A DNA stretch of 64,000 nt. It comes from an uncultured Paracoccaceae bacterium. GTDB taxonomy: Bacteria > Pseudomonadota > Alphaproteobacteria > Rhodobacterales > Rhodobacteraceae. The notes beneath the pieces are model-generated. The model worked only from the letters and a program-made list of their open reading frames with translations. It did no database searches and had not been told where the DNA came from. Below, one piece after another: positions 18,920 to 27,906 of this stretch; the stretch's first letter is position 1; each line of letters opens with the position of its first letter. The stretch is taken from NCBI GenBank assembly GCA_947487205.1, contig CANKVU010000009.1:62001-126000 (forward strand). Reading direction: 5' to 3'. Position numbers and translations under genes: made by a program.

Positions 18920-21686
18920 GCCGGCCGGACCGAACGACCGCCACCGCCTGCCGCCGGACCTGATCGTTCCGGCGGCGGAGCTGTTCCGCGGCACCGAGGT
19001 CCGCGCCGCGATCGAGGCCGACATCGCGGCCGGGGCGTCCCCCCGGGCCGCCGCGGTCGCGCGCCTGCGCGCCGCCGGCGACGCCGCGCGCGGCCGCATC
19101 GCCACGGCCTTCTCGGCCAATCCGCAGGAGGCGCGCGCCACCGTCTCGGCCTATTCCTGGCTGGTCGACCGGCTGGTGGAGACGGCGTTCGACATCGTGC
19201 TGAGCCACCTGCATCCGCGGCCGAACCCCACCGACGGCGAACGCCTCGCCGTCTTTGCGGTGGGCGGCTACGGACGGGCGGAAATGGCCCCCTTCTCGGA
19301 CGTGGACCTGCTGTTCCTCAGCCCCTGGAAGCTGACCGCCTGGGCCGAGAGCGTCATCGAATCGATGCTCTACATCCTGTGGGACCTGAAGCTGAAGGTC
19401 GGCCATGCCAGCCGCACGGTGGAGGAGTGCATCCGCCTCGGCCGCACCGATTACACGATCCGCACGGCGCTTCTGGAACATCGCTTCCTGTGCGGGCATG
19501 GCGGGCTGGCCACGGAGCTGGAGACGTCCCTGTGGCGGGACCTCTTCGACGGCAGCGGCGCGGAGTTCATCGCCGCCAAGCTGGAGGAGCGCAGCGCCCG
19601 GCACCGCAAGCAGGGCGGCCAGCGCTACGTGGTGGAGCCCAACGTCAAGGAGGGCAAGGGCGGGCTGCGCGACCTGCAGACCCTGTTCTGGATCGCCAAG
19701 TACGTGAACCACGTCCAGGACGTGGCGGACCTGGTCGGAAAGGGCACCTTCAGCGGCGCGGAGTTCGAGAGCTTCGTGCGGGCCGAGAGCTTCCTTCTGG
19801 CGGTGCGCTGCCACCTGCACCTGATCACCGGGCGGCCCATGGACCAGCTGACCTTCGACCTGCAGGTCGAGGTGGCGGAGCGGATGGGCTATCGCGACCG
19901 GTCGGGGCGCCGCGCCGTCGAGGTGTTCATGCAGGAATATTTCCGCCACGCGACGCGGGTCGGAGAGCTGACGCGCATCCTGCTGACGGCGATGGAAGCC
20001 GACCACAAGAAGGCGGAGCCGCGGCTGGTCGGCCTGTTCCGCCGCCGCCGCAAGACCCGCGCCGGCTACGCCATCAAGCAGAACCGCCTGACCTGCGCCG
20101 ATACGCGCGCGTTCCTGTCCGACAAGCTGAACCTGCTGCGGATCTTCGACGAGGCGCTGAGGACGGGTTACCTGCTCCATCCCGACGCGATGCGGACCAT
20201 CGCCGCCAATCTCGGGCTCATCGACGAGGGCATGCGCCGCGACCCGGAGGCGGTGCGGATCTTCTGGGACCTGCTGCTGAAGCACGGCAATCCCGACCGG
20301 GCGCTCAGGCGGATGAACGAGCTGGGGGTGCTCGCCGCCTTCATCCCCGAATTCGAGCCGATCGTGGCGATGATGCAGTTCAACATGTATCACAGCTACA
20401 CGGTCGACGAACACACCATCCAGTGCATCCGCCACCTGTCCGAGATCGAATCGGGCGACCATGCCGAGGACCTGCCGATCGCCACCGCGGTCATGGCGGG
20501 CCAGGTCAATCGCAAGGTGCTGTTCCTCGCCCTGTTCCTGCACGACATCGGCAAGGGCCGCGACGAGGACCATTCGATCGTGGGCGCCCGCATCGCCCGC
20601 CGCGTCGCCCCGCGGCTGGGCCTGAACCGCGCCGACACCGAGACGGTGGAATGGCTGGTGCGCTACCACCTGCTGATGTCGGACATGGCGCAGAAGCGCG
20701 ACCTGTCGGACCCGCGCACGGTGCGCGACTTCGCCAAGGCGGTGCGGACGCGCAAGCGGCTCGACCTGCTGACCGTGCTGACCATCTGCGACATACGCGG
20801 CGTCGGCCCGCATGTCTGGAACAACTGGAAGGGGCAGCTGCTGCGCACGCTGCACCGAGAGACCGCCTATGCGCTGGAGAACGGGCTGGAGGCGCTGAAC
20901 CGCGAGAGCCGCGGCAACGAGGCCCGCAAGCGGCTGCGCGACGCGCTGTCGGAATGGGACCGCAAGGACCTGAAGGTCGAGACGCAGCGCCATTACCCGC
21001 CCTATTGGCAGGGGCTGAGCGTGCAAAGCCACGTCGCCTTCGCGCACATGCTGCGCGATTTCGAGGACGACCAGATCCGCATCGACATCGAGGACGACGA
21101 GGATCGCGACGCGACCCGGATCTGCTTTGCCATGGTCGACCACCCCGGCATCTTCTCGCGGCTGGCGGGGGCGCTGGCCATGGTCGGGGCGAACGTCGTC
21201 GACGCGCGCACCTACACGTCGAAGGACGGCTATGCGACGGCCGTGTTCTGGGTGCAGGACGGCGACGGCCATCCCTACGACCCGCAGCGGATCCCGCGCC
21301 TCAAGAGTACCATCGACCGCACGCTGAAGGGCGAGATCATCGCCCGCGAGGGGCTCGAGAGCCGCGACAAGATCAAGCGCCGCGAGCGCGACTTCCGCGT
21401 GCCCACCGCCATCGCCTTCGACAACGAGGGCTCCGAGATCTACACGATCATCGAGGTCGACACCCGCGACCGGCCCGGCCTGCTGCACGACCTGACCCGC
21501 GTGCTGGCGTCGAGCAACATCTCCATCGCCAGCGCGGTGATCGCGACCTACGGCGCCCAGGTGGTCGACACGTTCTACGTCAAGGACATGTTCGGGCTGA
21601 AGATCTACACCGCGTCGAAGCAGAAGGCCCTGGAACGCAAGATGCGCGAGGCGATCGACAACGGCGCCCGCCGGGCGCGGTCCTGA
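18879..21686 (+). CDS. glnD: [protein-PII] uridylyltransferase / uridylyl-removing enzyme
   Basis: Senses glutamine and modifies PII proteins to control nitrogen assimilation. 935 residues. Nucleotidyltransferase core: GGYGRAEMAPFSDVDLLFL (about residue 128). Central GlnE/GlnD region: KQGGQRYVVEPNVKEGKGGLRDLQ. HD phosphohydrolase domain: LHDIGKGRDEDHS. Two C-terminal ACT domains: FAMVDHPGIFSRLAGAL and EVDTRDRPGLLHDLTRVL. The only upstream start in frame is TTG, inside the end of the preceding gene; the true start may be somewhat downstream, since the first 40 or so residues are weakly conserved in this family. Confidence 0.95.
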   Translation: MTQRLPASDAPASRPAGPNDRHRLPPDLIVPAAELFRGTEVRAAIEADIAAGASPRAAAVARLRAAGDAARGRIATAFSANPQEARATVSAYSWLVDRLVETAFDIVLSHLHPRPNPTDGERLAVFAVGGYGRAEMAPFSDVDLLFLSPWKLTAWAESVIESMLYILWDLKLKVGHASRTVEECIRLGRTDYTIRTALLEHRFLCGHGGLATELETSLWRDLFDGSGAEFIAAKLEERSARHRKQGGQRYVVEPNVKEGKGGLRDLQTLFWIAKYVNHVQDVADLVGKGTFSGAEFESFVRAESFLLAVRCHLHLITGRPMDQLTFDLQVEVAERMGYRDRSGRRAVEVFMQEYFRHATRVGELTRILLTAMEADHKKAEPRLVGLFRRRRKTRAGYAIKQNRLTCADTRAFLSDKLNLLRIFDEALRTGYLLHPDAMRTIAANLGLIDEGMRRDPEAVRIFWDLLLKHGNPDRALRRMNELGVLAAFIPEFEPIVAMMQFNMYHSYTVDEHTIQCIRHLSEIESGDHAEDLPIATAVMAGQVNRKVLFLALFLHDIGKGRDEDHSIVGARIARRVAPRLGLNRADTETVEWLVRYHLLMSDMAQKRDLSDPRTVRDFAKAVRTRKRLDLLTVLTICDIRGVGPHVWNNWKGQLLRTLHRETAYALENGLEALNRESRGNEARKRLRDALSEWDRKDLKVETQRHYPPYWQGLSVQSHVAFAHMLRDFEDDQIRIDIEDDEDRDATRICFAMVDHPGIFSRLAGALAMVGANVVDARTYTSKDGYATAVFWVQDGDGHPYDPQRIPRLKSTIDRTLKGEIIAREGLESRDKIKRRERDFRVPTAIAFDNEGSEIYTIIEVDTRDRPGLLHDLTRVLASSNISIASAVIATYGAQVVDTFYVKDMFGLKIYTASKQKALERKMREAIDNGARRARS

Positions 21687-21793
21687 CCGCGCGCGGCGCG
21701 GGGACCGCGCCCGGGGATCGCGGCACCGCGGCGGGATCTTGCGGACGCGAGCGCGCCGCCCCATAGAACCCGCGCCCGTCCGGAGGAACCGCC

Positions 21794-23329
21794 ATGGCCG
21801 CCACCCGTCTCGTCTCCGGCTTCCTGACCGTGGGCGGCTGGACCCTCGCGAGCCGCATCCTGGGCTTCGTGCGCGACGTGATGATCGCGGCGTTCCTGGG
21901 GGCGGGCCCGGTGGCCGAGGCGTTCCTGGTGGCCTTCTCGCTGCCCAACATGTTCCGCCGCTTCTTTGCCGAGGGCGCGTTCAACATGGCCTTCGTGCCG
22001 CTCTTCGCCAAGCGGCTGGAGGCCGGCGAGGGCGCCGAGACCTTCGCGCAGGACGCCTTCTCGGGGCTGACGACGATCCTGATCGTCTTCAGCCTGGCGG
22101 CGCAGGTCGCGATGCCGGCCCTCGTCTTCGCGATGGCGTCCGGCTTCGTCGAGGATCAGCGCTTCGACCTCGCCGTGCTGTTCGGGCGGATCTGCTTTCC
22201 CTACATCCTGTTCATCTCCCTCGCCGCGCTGCTGTCGGGGCTGCTGAACGCGACGGGGCGGTTCATGGAGGCGGCGGCGACGCCGATGATGCTGAACGTG
22301 GCGCTGATCGCGGCGCTGGTCTTCGGCGACTGGATGGGCTGGCCGGCGGGGCTGACGATCGCGTGGACGGTGCCGATCGGCGGCATCCTGCAGCTCGCCA
22401 TCGTCTGGGTCGCGGCGGCGAAGGCGGGATTCCGGCTGCTGCCGCGGCGGCCGCGCCTGACGCCCGAGATGCGCCGCCTGGCCATCGTCATGGGACCGGC
22501 GATGCTGTCGGGGGGCGTCGTGCAGGTGAACCTGCTGGTGGGGCGCCAGGTGGCGAGTTTCTTCGACGGGGCGATCGCGTGGCTGAGCTATGCCGACCGG
22601 CTCTATCAGCTGCCGCTGGGCGTGGTGGGGATCACTATCGGCGTCGTGCTGCTGCCGGAACTGGCGCGGCGGCTCAGGGCGGGGGACGCGGCGGGCGGGC
22701 GCCATGCGCTGAGCCGCGCGGCCGAGTTCGCGGTGGTGCTGACGGTGCCCTGCACCGTCGCCTTCCTGGTGGTGCCGCTGCCCATCGTGGCGACGCTGTT
22801 CGAGCGCGGCGCCTTCGACCCGGAGGACACCCGCGCGACGGCGATAATCCTGGCCATCTACGGGCTGGGCCTGCCGGCCTTCGTGCTGCAGAAGGTGTGG
22901 CAGCCGCTCTATTTCGCGCGGGAGGACACGCGGACGCCGTTCCGCTATGCGGTGGTGGCGCTCGTCGTGAACGCGGTGGTCGCCGTCGGGCTCTCGCCGC
23001 TCATCGGCTACGCGGCCGCGGCGCTCGGCACGACGGTCGCGGGGTGGGCGATGGCGGTCCTGCTGATCCGCGGCGCGCGGCCCATGGGCGAGGAGGCGCG
23101 GCCCGACGCCCGGTTCCGCCGCCGCCTGCCCCGCATCCTCGCCGCCGCGGCGGGGATGGGCGCGATCCTGTGGGGGGCGGGCGAGGCGCTGGCCCCGCTC
23201 CTGGCCGGGGAATGGCGGGCGCTGGCGCTCGCCGCCCTGGTGGCGGTGGGCGGCGCGGCCTTCTTCGGCCTCGCGCACCTGGTGGGCGCGGTGGCCTTGC
23301 GCGAGCTGAAGGGCGCGGTGCGGCGCTAG
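21794..23329 (+). CDS. murJ: lipid II flippase MurJ
   Basis: 511 residues with about 14 membrane segments. It moves lipid II across the inner membrane for wall synthesis. Typical MurJ/MviN start: SGFLTVGGWTLASRILGFVRDVMIAAFLGAGPVAEAF, followed by FFAEGAFNMAFVPLF and LFERGAFDPEDT. CGGAGGAA precedes the ATG. It follows glnD, as in many alphaproteobacteria. The stop overlaps the stop of the convergent rhomboid-like gene. Confidence 0.95.
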   Translation: MAATRLVSGFLTVGGWTLASRILGFVRDVMIAAFLGAGPVAEAFLVAFSLPNMFRRFFAEGAFNMAFVPLFAKRLEAGEGAETFAQDAFSGLTTILIVFSLAAQVAMPALVFAMASGFVEDQRFDLAVLFGRICFPYILFISLAALLSGLLNATGRFMEAAATPMMLNVALIAALVFGDWMGWPAGLTIAWTVPIGGILQLAIVWVAAAKAGFRLLPRRPRLTPEMRRLAIVMGPAMLSGGVVQVNLLVGRQVASFFDGAIAWLSYADRLYQLPLGVVGITIGVVLLPELARRLRAGDAAGGRHALSRAAEFAVVLTVPCTVAFLVVPLPIVATLFERGAFDPEDTRATAIILAIYGLGLPAFVLQKVWQPLYFAREDTRTPFRYAVVALVVNAVVAVGLSPLIGYAAAALGTTVAGWAMAVLLIRGARPMGEEARPDARFRRRLPRILAAAAGMGAILWGAGEALAPLLAGEWRALALAALVAVGGAAFFGLAHLVGAVALRELKGAVRR

Positions 23330-24012
23330 CGCTGGCGCAGCTTCTCCACCACCCGCGACCAGCCGCCGGGCGAGACGACGAAGCTGAGCGCGAAGCCCGC
23401 CGCGAAGCCCGCCAGGTCCGCGATCCAGTCGAGCCCGCCGCCGAACAGCAGCCCGAAGACGAGCTGGATACCGAGGAGGAAGGCGATCAGCGTAAAGGCC
23501 CGCGCCCGGTTGCCGCCCGTGGCCCCGAGCCCGACCCAGAGGATGAACGTGTAGGCCCCGATCAGCCCGTAGACCGCCGGATAGCCGCCCACCAGCGCCT
23601 GTTCCGTCCCCGGCACGAGGCCGTAGACCAGCGCCCCCGCCACCGCGGAGCCGAAGAACACCGCCAGCACCGCCCCGGAGGTGAAGGTTTCGGCGACCAT
23701 CTTGCCCAGCGCCAGGAGGAACACGACCACGAAGAGGACGTGGGTGAAGCCCAGATGCACGAAGCTGTAGCTGACGAGCCGCAGGAGCGCCCGGGGCGGG
23801 AACTGCCCCACCTCCAGCATGCGGTCGAAGAGCTGCGGCGAGAAGGCGAAGGCGTTCAGCGCCTCGAGCCGCAGACCGATGCCCTGGGCGCCGCCGACCA
23901 GCCCGATCCGCCCGGCCTGGAACACCAGTTCGGGCCCGATGACCAGGATGGCCAGCGCCACGACCACCGGCGGCAGGGCGTTGAAGGGATTTTCCGAATG
24001 CTGGGGATGCAT
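23326..24012 (-). CDS. rhomboid-fold membrane protein lacking the protease residues
   Basis: 228 residues with six or seven membrane segments in the rhomboid arrangement (L1-loop-like ends, VSYSFVHLGFTHVLFVVVFLLALGKMVAE, YGLIGAYTF, DLAGFAAGFALSF). The catalytic serine motif G-x-S-G-x-x-x-G reads G-G-Y-P-A-V-Y-G, and the expected H-L-G-G-F of the last helix reads D-L-A-G-F. Ser and His are therefore absent, and it is unlikely to be a protease. It could be an iRhom-like binding protein. The start was placed at the ATG 7 bases after AAGGA rather than ten codons upstream. Divergent from trpS. Confidence 0.82.
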   Translation of the reverse strand: MHPQHSENPFNALPPVVVALAILVIGPELVFQAGRIGLVGGAQGIGLRLEALNAFAFSPQLFDRMLEVGQFPPRALLRLVSYSFVHLGFTHVLFVVVFLLALGKMVAETFTSGAVLAVFFGSAVAGALVYGLVPGTEQALVGGYPAVYGLIGAYTFILWVGLGATGGNRARAFTLIAFLLGIQLVFGLLFGGGLDWIADLAGFAAGFALSFVVSPGGWSRVVEKLRQR

Positions 24013-24022
24013 GGTCGCTTCC

Positions 24023-24051
24023 TTGACGGGTCCGGGGGCCATGGGTAAGCG
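24023..24051 (+). promoter_or_regulatory. weak candidate trpS promoter
   Basis: TTGACG (24023-24028), a 17-base spacer and TAAGCG (24046-24051) lie 27 bases before the trpS ATG. The -10 is poor. The element overlaps the start region of the divergent rhomboid-like gene. Confidence 0.3.
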
Positions 24052-24078
24052 GCAGCGGCGAATTGTAAAGGCAGAGCC

Positions 24079-25107
24079 ATGTCAGACCGGCCGTCCCGCT
24101 TCACCCCGCGCGTGTTCTCGGGCATCCAGCCCTCGGGCAACCTGCACCTGGGCAATTACCTGGGCGCCGTGAAGCGGTTCGTGGACTGGCAGGCCCGCGA
24201 TGTCGAGACGATCTTCTGCATGGTCGACCAGCACGCGATCACCGTCTGGCAGGATCCGGCCGACCTGGCGCGTTCGACGCGGGAGCTGGCGGCGGGCTTC
24301 ATCGCGGCCGGCATCGACCCCGAACGCTCGATCCTGATCGCCCAGTCGCAGGTGCCCGAACACGCGCAGCTGGCCTGGATCCTCAATTGCGTGGCGCGGA
24401 TGGGCTGGATGCGGCGGATGACCCAGTGGAAGGAGAAGGCCGGCAAGAACGCCGAGGAGGCCTCGCTCGGGCTCTTCGCGTATCCCGCGCTGATGGCGGC
24501 CGACATCCTCGTCTATCACGCGACCCACGTGCCCGTGGGCGAGGACCAGAAGCAGCATATCGAGCTGACGCGCGACATCGCCGCGAAGTTCAACCACGAT
24601 TACGGCGTCGACTTCTTCCCCGAGACGCAGCCGGTGATCGAGGGGGCGGGAACGCGCGTCATGTCCCTGCGCGACGGCTCCAGGAAGATGTCGAAATCCG
24701 ACGCCTCGGACGCGGCGCGGATCAACATGACCGACGACGCCGACGCCATCGCCAGGAAGATCCGCCGCGCCCGCACCGATCCCAAGCCCCTGCCCGAGAC
24801 GGCCGAGGGGCTGGAGACGCGGCCCGAGGCGCGCAACCTCGTCAATATCTATGCCGCGCTGCGCGAGATCACGGTGGAGGCGGCCATCGCCGAGGTCGGC
24901 GGACAGGGCTTCGGCCAGTTCAAGCCGCTGCTGGCGGACCTGGCGGTGGAGAAGCTTTCCCCCATCGCGGGCGAGATGGCGCGCCTGATGGACGACCCCG
25001 CCCAGATCGACGCGATCCTCGGCCGCGGGGCGGAGCGGGCCCGCGCCATCGCCGCGCCGATCCTCGACGAGACCTACCGGATCGTGGGATTCGTCCGCCC
25101 CGCGTGA
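24079..25107 (+). CDS. trpS: tryptophanyl-tRNA synthetase
   Basis: Charges tRNA-Trp. 342 residues, class Ic. The HIGH-like motif is in [18 protein letters not shown] (residues 15-32) and KMSKS is at 203-207 (RKMSKSDAS). [12 protein letters not shown] and [18 protein letters not shown] are also characteristic. Full length and intact. It begins 66 bases from the divergent rhomboid-like gene. Confidence 0.97.
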   Translation: MSDRPSRFTPRVFSGIQPSGNLHLGNYLGAVKRFVDWQARDVETIFCMVDQHAITVWQDPADLARSTRELAAGFIAAGIDPERSILIAQSQVPEHAQLAWILNCVARMGWMRRMTQWKEKAGKNAEEASLGLFAYPALMAADILVYHATHVPVGEDQKQHIELTRDIAAKFNHDYGVDFFPETQPVIEGAGTRVMSLRDGSRKMSKSDASDAARINMTDDADAIARKIRRARTDPKPLPETAEGLETRPEARNLVNIYAALREITVEAAIAEVGGQGFGQFKPLLADLAVEKLSPIAGEMARLMDDPAQIDAILGRGAERARAIAAPILDETYRIVGFVRPA

Positions 25108-25165
25108 CCCTTTACCCGGGGCCGGTTTCGTGGTCAGACCATCCTCCGATCACACCGGGGGGACC

Positions 25166-26029
25166 ATGACCGTCGGCACCGATATCCGCACCTATTTCGA
25201 GGGTCGCTGGCACGACGGCAACCCGGCCGTCATGCGCGCCGCCGACCACGGCGCCTGGCTCGGCTCCACGGTCTTCGACGGGGCGCGTCATGCCCGGGGC
25301 GTGGCGCCGGACCTTCTGGCCCATTGCGAGCGGGTGAACCGCTCCGCCCGGGCGCTGATGCTGACGCCCACGGTCGCGGCGGAGGAGATGGTGGAGATCG
25401 TCCGCGAGGGGCTCGAGCGCTATCCGGCCGATGCCGCCGTCTATATCCGGCCGATGTACTGGGGGATCGACGGCGACGTGGGCGCCATCGCCCCCGCGCC
25501 GGGCGCCACCGGCTTCTGCATCTGCCTCGAGGCGATCCCGCTCGCCCCAGACGAGGCCACGACGACGCTGACCACGACGCGGTTCCGCCGCCCGGTTCTG
25601 GAGGACGCGGTGGTCGACGCGAAGGCCGGGTGCCTCTATCCCAACAACGCGCGGATGCTGCGCGAGGCTCAAGGAAAGGGGTTCGGCAACGCGCTGGTCG
25701 CCGACGCGATGGGCAACGTGGCCGAGACGGCCACGGCCAACGTCTTCGTCGTGCGCGACGGCGTGGTCCGCACGCCGATCGCCAATGGCTGCTTCCTCGC
25801 GGGCATCACCCGCAACCGCCACATCGCGCTCCTGCGGGCCGACGGGATCGCCGTCGAGGAGGCGGTGCTGACCTTCGACGACGTGCGCGCGGCCGACGAG
25901 GTCTTCCTGACCGGCAACATGTCAAAGATCACCCCGGTCACCGCCTTCGACGCGGTGGCCTACGAGGTAGGACCCGTCGCGCGCCGCGCCCGCGCGCTCT
26001 ACTGGGATTGGGCGCTGTCGGCGGGATGA
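25166..26029 (+). CDS. ilvE: branched-chain amino acid aminotransferase (class IV)
   Basis: Transfers the amino group between glutamate and branched-chain 2-oxo acids. 287 residues, fold type IV PLP enzyme. The Schiff-base lysine is Lys153 in VVDAKAGCLYPNN. VYIRPMYWGIDGD, GNVAETATANVFVV and FLAGITRNRHIALL fit the Rhodobacteraceae IlvE-like group. The ATG of MTVGTDIRTYFEG was chosen over an in-frame ATG 12 codons upstream. A D-amino acid transaminase of the same fold cannot be excluded, so the symbol is tentative. Confidence 0.85.
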   Translation: MTVGTDIRTYFEGRWHDGNPAVMRAADHGAWLGSTVFDGARHARGVAPDLLAHCERVNRSARALMLTPTVAAEEMVEIVREGLERYPADAAVYIRPMYWGIDGDVGAIAPAPGATGFCICLEAIPLAPDEATTTLTTTRFRRPVLEDAVVDAKAGCLYPNNARMLREAQGKGFGNALVADAMGNVAETATANVFVVRDGVVRTPIANGCFLAGITRNRHIALLRADGIAVEEAVLTFDDVRAADEVFLTGNMSKITPVTAFDAVAYEVGPVARRARALYWDWALSAG

Positions 26030-26096
26030 GGGACGGCGCCCCGGGCGGTGGACAGGCCCGCCGGGCTGCCCCATGATCGCGCCCGGAGGAGTCACG

Positions 26097-26552
26097 ATGC
26101 GAAAGTTCCTGGTCGTCCTCGACGATACCCGCGAATGCCTGAACGCCATGCGCTACGCGGCGATGCGCGCGGCCAAGACCGGCGGCGGCGTGGCGATCCT
26201 GTCGATCATCCCGCCCGAGGAGTTCAACCACTGGCTGGGCGTCGGCACGATCATGCGCGAGGAAGCGCGGGAGAGGATCGTCGCCCATTTCGAGGTTTTC
26301 GCCAAGTGGATGCGGGACCGCCAGGTCGTCGACCCCGAGCTCGTCATCCGCGAGGGCGAGGTGGTGCCGCAAATCCTCGACGTGATCCGCAGCGACCCCA
26401 ATATCGGCGTGCTGGTCCTGGGGGCCGGAGAGGGCAAGGGCGGCCCCGGGCCGATCGTGACGCAGCTGTCGAAGTCGCTCGGCAGCCTTCCGGTGCCGCT
26501 CACCATCGTGCCGGGCACGCTCAGCAAGGACCAGCTGGAAGCGATCACGTGA
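26097..26552 (+). CDS. universal stress protein family protein
   Basis: 151 residues, a single UspA domain: MRKFLVVLDDTRECLNAMRYAAMRAAKTGGGVAIL, and a C-terminal VLVLGAGEGKGGPGPIVTQL region where the ATP-binding glycines would sit (partly conserved). CGGAGGA lies 6 bases before the ATG. The stop overlaps the GTG start of the next gene (GTGA), so the two are coupled. The stimulus is unknown. Confidence 0.88.
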   Translation: MRKFLVVLDDTRECLNAMRYAAMRAAKTGGGVAILSIIPPEEFNHWLGVGTIMREEARERIVAHFEVFAKWMRDRQVVDPELVIREGEVVPQILDVIRSDPNIGVLVLGAGEGKGGPGPIVTQLSKSLGSLPVPLTIVPGTLSKDQLEAIT

Positions 26553-27274
26553 CCGCCGCCGCCCCGGCGCTGGCCGCTGCCCCGCCGCAGCGGGTGGCGT
26601 GGATCGACCGGGCGCGCGGCGTGGCGCTCGTCGCGATGATCGCCTTCCACTTCTCCTATGACCTGACGCTGCTCGGCCTCGTCGACTGGCCGGTCGGCAG
26701 CCATCCGGCCTGGCGGGGCTTCGCCATGGCCATCGCCGGGAGCTTCATCGCGCTTGCCGGGGTGTCGCTGCAACTGGCGGCGGCCGGCGGACTGAACCGC
26801 CGCGCCTTCCTGCGCCGCCTCGGCTTGCTCGCGGGCGCGGCGGCGCTCGTCACCCTCGGGACCTGGGCGGCGATGCCCTATGCGGTGACGTTCGGCATCC
26901 TGCACGCGATCGCGCTCTTCTCCGTGCTGGCGCTGGGGTTCCTGCGCGCGCCGACATGGGTCGTTCTCGGGTCGGCGATCCTGGTCCTGGCGGCGCCGTG
27001 GGTCGCGACCTCGCCGGCCTTCTCCCATCCGCTGCTCTACCCGCTGGGGCTCGATCCCGCGCCGCCGCCCTCGTTCGACTACGAGCCCGTCTTTCCCTGG
27101 TTCGCGCCGATGCTGCTGGGGCTGGCGGCGGCCCGCCACCTGCCGGTGCCGCGACGCCCCGCGGCGGGCGACCCGCTGGCGCGGATGGGCCGCCACAGCC
27201 TGACGATCTACCTCCTCCACCAGCCGATCCTGCTCGGGGGATTGATCGCGCTCTCCCGGACGGGGCTAGTTTAG
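26549..27274 (+). CDS. DUF1624 (HGSNAT-like) integral membrane protein
   Basis: 241 residues from a GTG overlapping the usp stop. About seven membrane helices. The first (RVAWIDRARGVALVAMIAFHFSYDLTLLGL) and the last region (MGRHSLTIYLLHQPILLGGLIAL) are typical of the DUF1624 / heparan-alpha-glucosaminide acetyltransferase catalytic family, which moves acyl groups across membranes in its known members. The bacterial role is not established. The conserved His of the first helix is in F-H-F-S-Y-D. Confidence 0.8.
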   Translation: MTAAAPALAAAPPQRVAWIDRARGVALVAMIAFHFSYDLTLLGLVDWPVGSHPAWRGFAMAIAGSFIALAGVSLQLAAAGGLNRRAFLRRLGLLAGAAALVTLGTWAAMPYAVTFGILHAIALFSVLALGFLRAPTWVVLGSAILVLAAPWVATSPAFSHPLLYPLGLDPAPPPSFDYEPVFPWFAPMLLGLAAARHLPVPRRPAAGDPLARMGRHSLTIYLLHQPILLGGLIALSRTGLV

Positions 27275-27289
27275 AACCCTTCCAAAGTC

Positions 27290-27318
27290 TTGACATGGCC
27301 GGCCCGGCTGAGCATATC
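27290..27318 (+). promoter_or_regulatory. candidate nfu promoter
   Basis: TTGACA (27290-27295), a 17-base spacer and CATATC (27313-27318) lie 27 bases before the ATG of the NifU-family gene. This is one of the better sigma-70 matches in the window. Confidence 0.5.
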
Positions 27319-27345
27319 GCTTTGGCAACCTTGGGAGAGCGATCC

Positions 27346-27906
27346 ATGTTCATCCAGACCGAATCGACGCCGAACCCCGCCACGCTGAAGTTCCTGCCGG
27401 GGCAGACGGTGCTGGAGACGGGCACGGCCGACTTCCCCGCGCCCGAAGGCGCCGACGCCTCGCCGCTGGCGACCCGCGTCTTCGGCGTCGAGGGCGTGAC
27501 GGCGGTATTCCTCGGCAACGACTTCGTGACGGTGACGAAGGCCGACGCGGTCGAGTGGGACCACGTGAAGCCCGCCATCCTCGGGGCCATCATGGAGCAT
27601 TACCAGTCCGGCCAGCCGGTGATGGCCGGCCAGGCGGAGGCCACCTCCGGCCATGCCGAGCATGTCGGCCCCGACGGCGAGATCGTCGTGCAGATCAAGG
27701 AACTGCTCGACACCCGGGTGCGTCCCGCGGTGGCCCAGGACGGCGGCGACATCACCTTTCACGGCTTCGAGCGAGGCGTCGTCTATCTCCACATGCAGGG
27801 CGCCTGCGCGGGGTGCCCGTCCTCCACGCTGACGCTGAAGATGGGGATCGAGAACCTGCTGCGCCACTACATCCCCGAAGTGGTCGAGGTGCGGCCGGTT
27901 GCCTGA
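27346..27906 (+). CDS. NifU-family Fe-S scaffold/carrier protein (Nfu type)
   Basis: 186 residues: an N-terminal Nfu_N domain (FIQTESTPNPATLKFLPGQTVL) and a C-terminal NifU-like domain with the cluster-binding pair Cys154/Cys157 in GACAGCPSSTLTLKMGIENLL. It delivers Fe-S clusters to client proteins. The C-terminal end overlaps tsaB by 8 bases. Preceded by GGGAGAG. It has its own candidate promoter and is probably the first gene of an nfu-tsaB-rimI operon. Confidence 0.93.
   Translation: MFIQTESTPNPATLKFLPGQTVLETGTADFPAPEGADASPLATRVFGVEGVTAVFLGNDFVTVTKADAVEWDHVKPAILGAIMEHYQSGQPVMAGQAEATSGHAEHVGPDGEIVVQIKELLDTRVRPAVAQDGGDITFHGFERGVVYLHMQGACAGCPSSTLTLKMGIENLLRHYIPEVVEVRPVA

Noticed and set aside
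18870-21764. Very long minus-strand open frame opposite glnD, and similar ones opposite topA, sucA, sdhA and others
   Set aside because: Translations are His/Arg/Asp/Gln/Val-rich low-complexity strings without family motifs; they are antisense by-products of high third-position G+C in the real genes.
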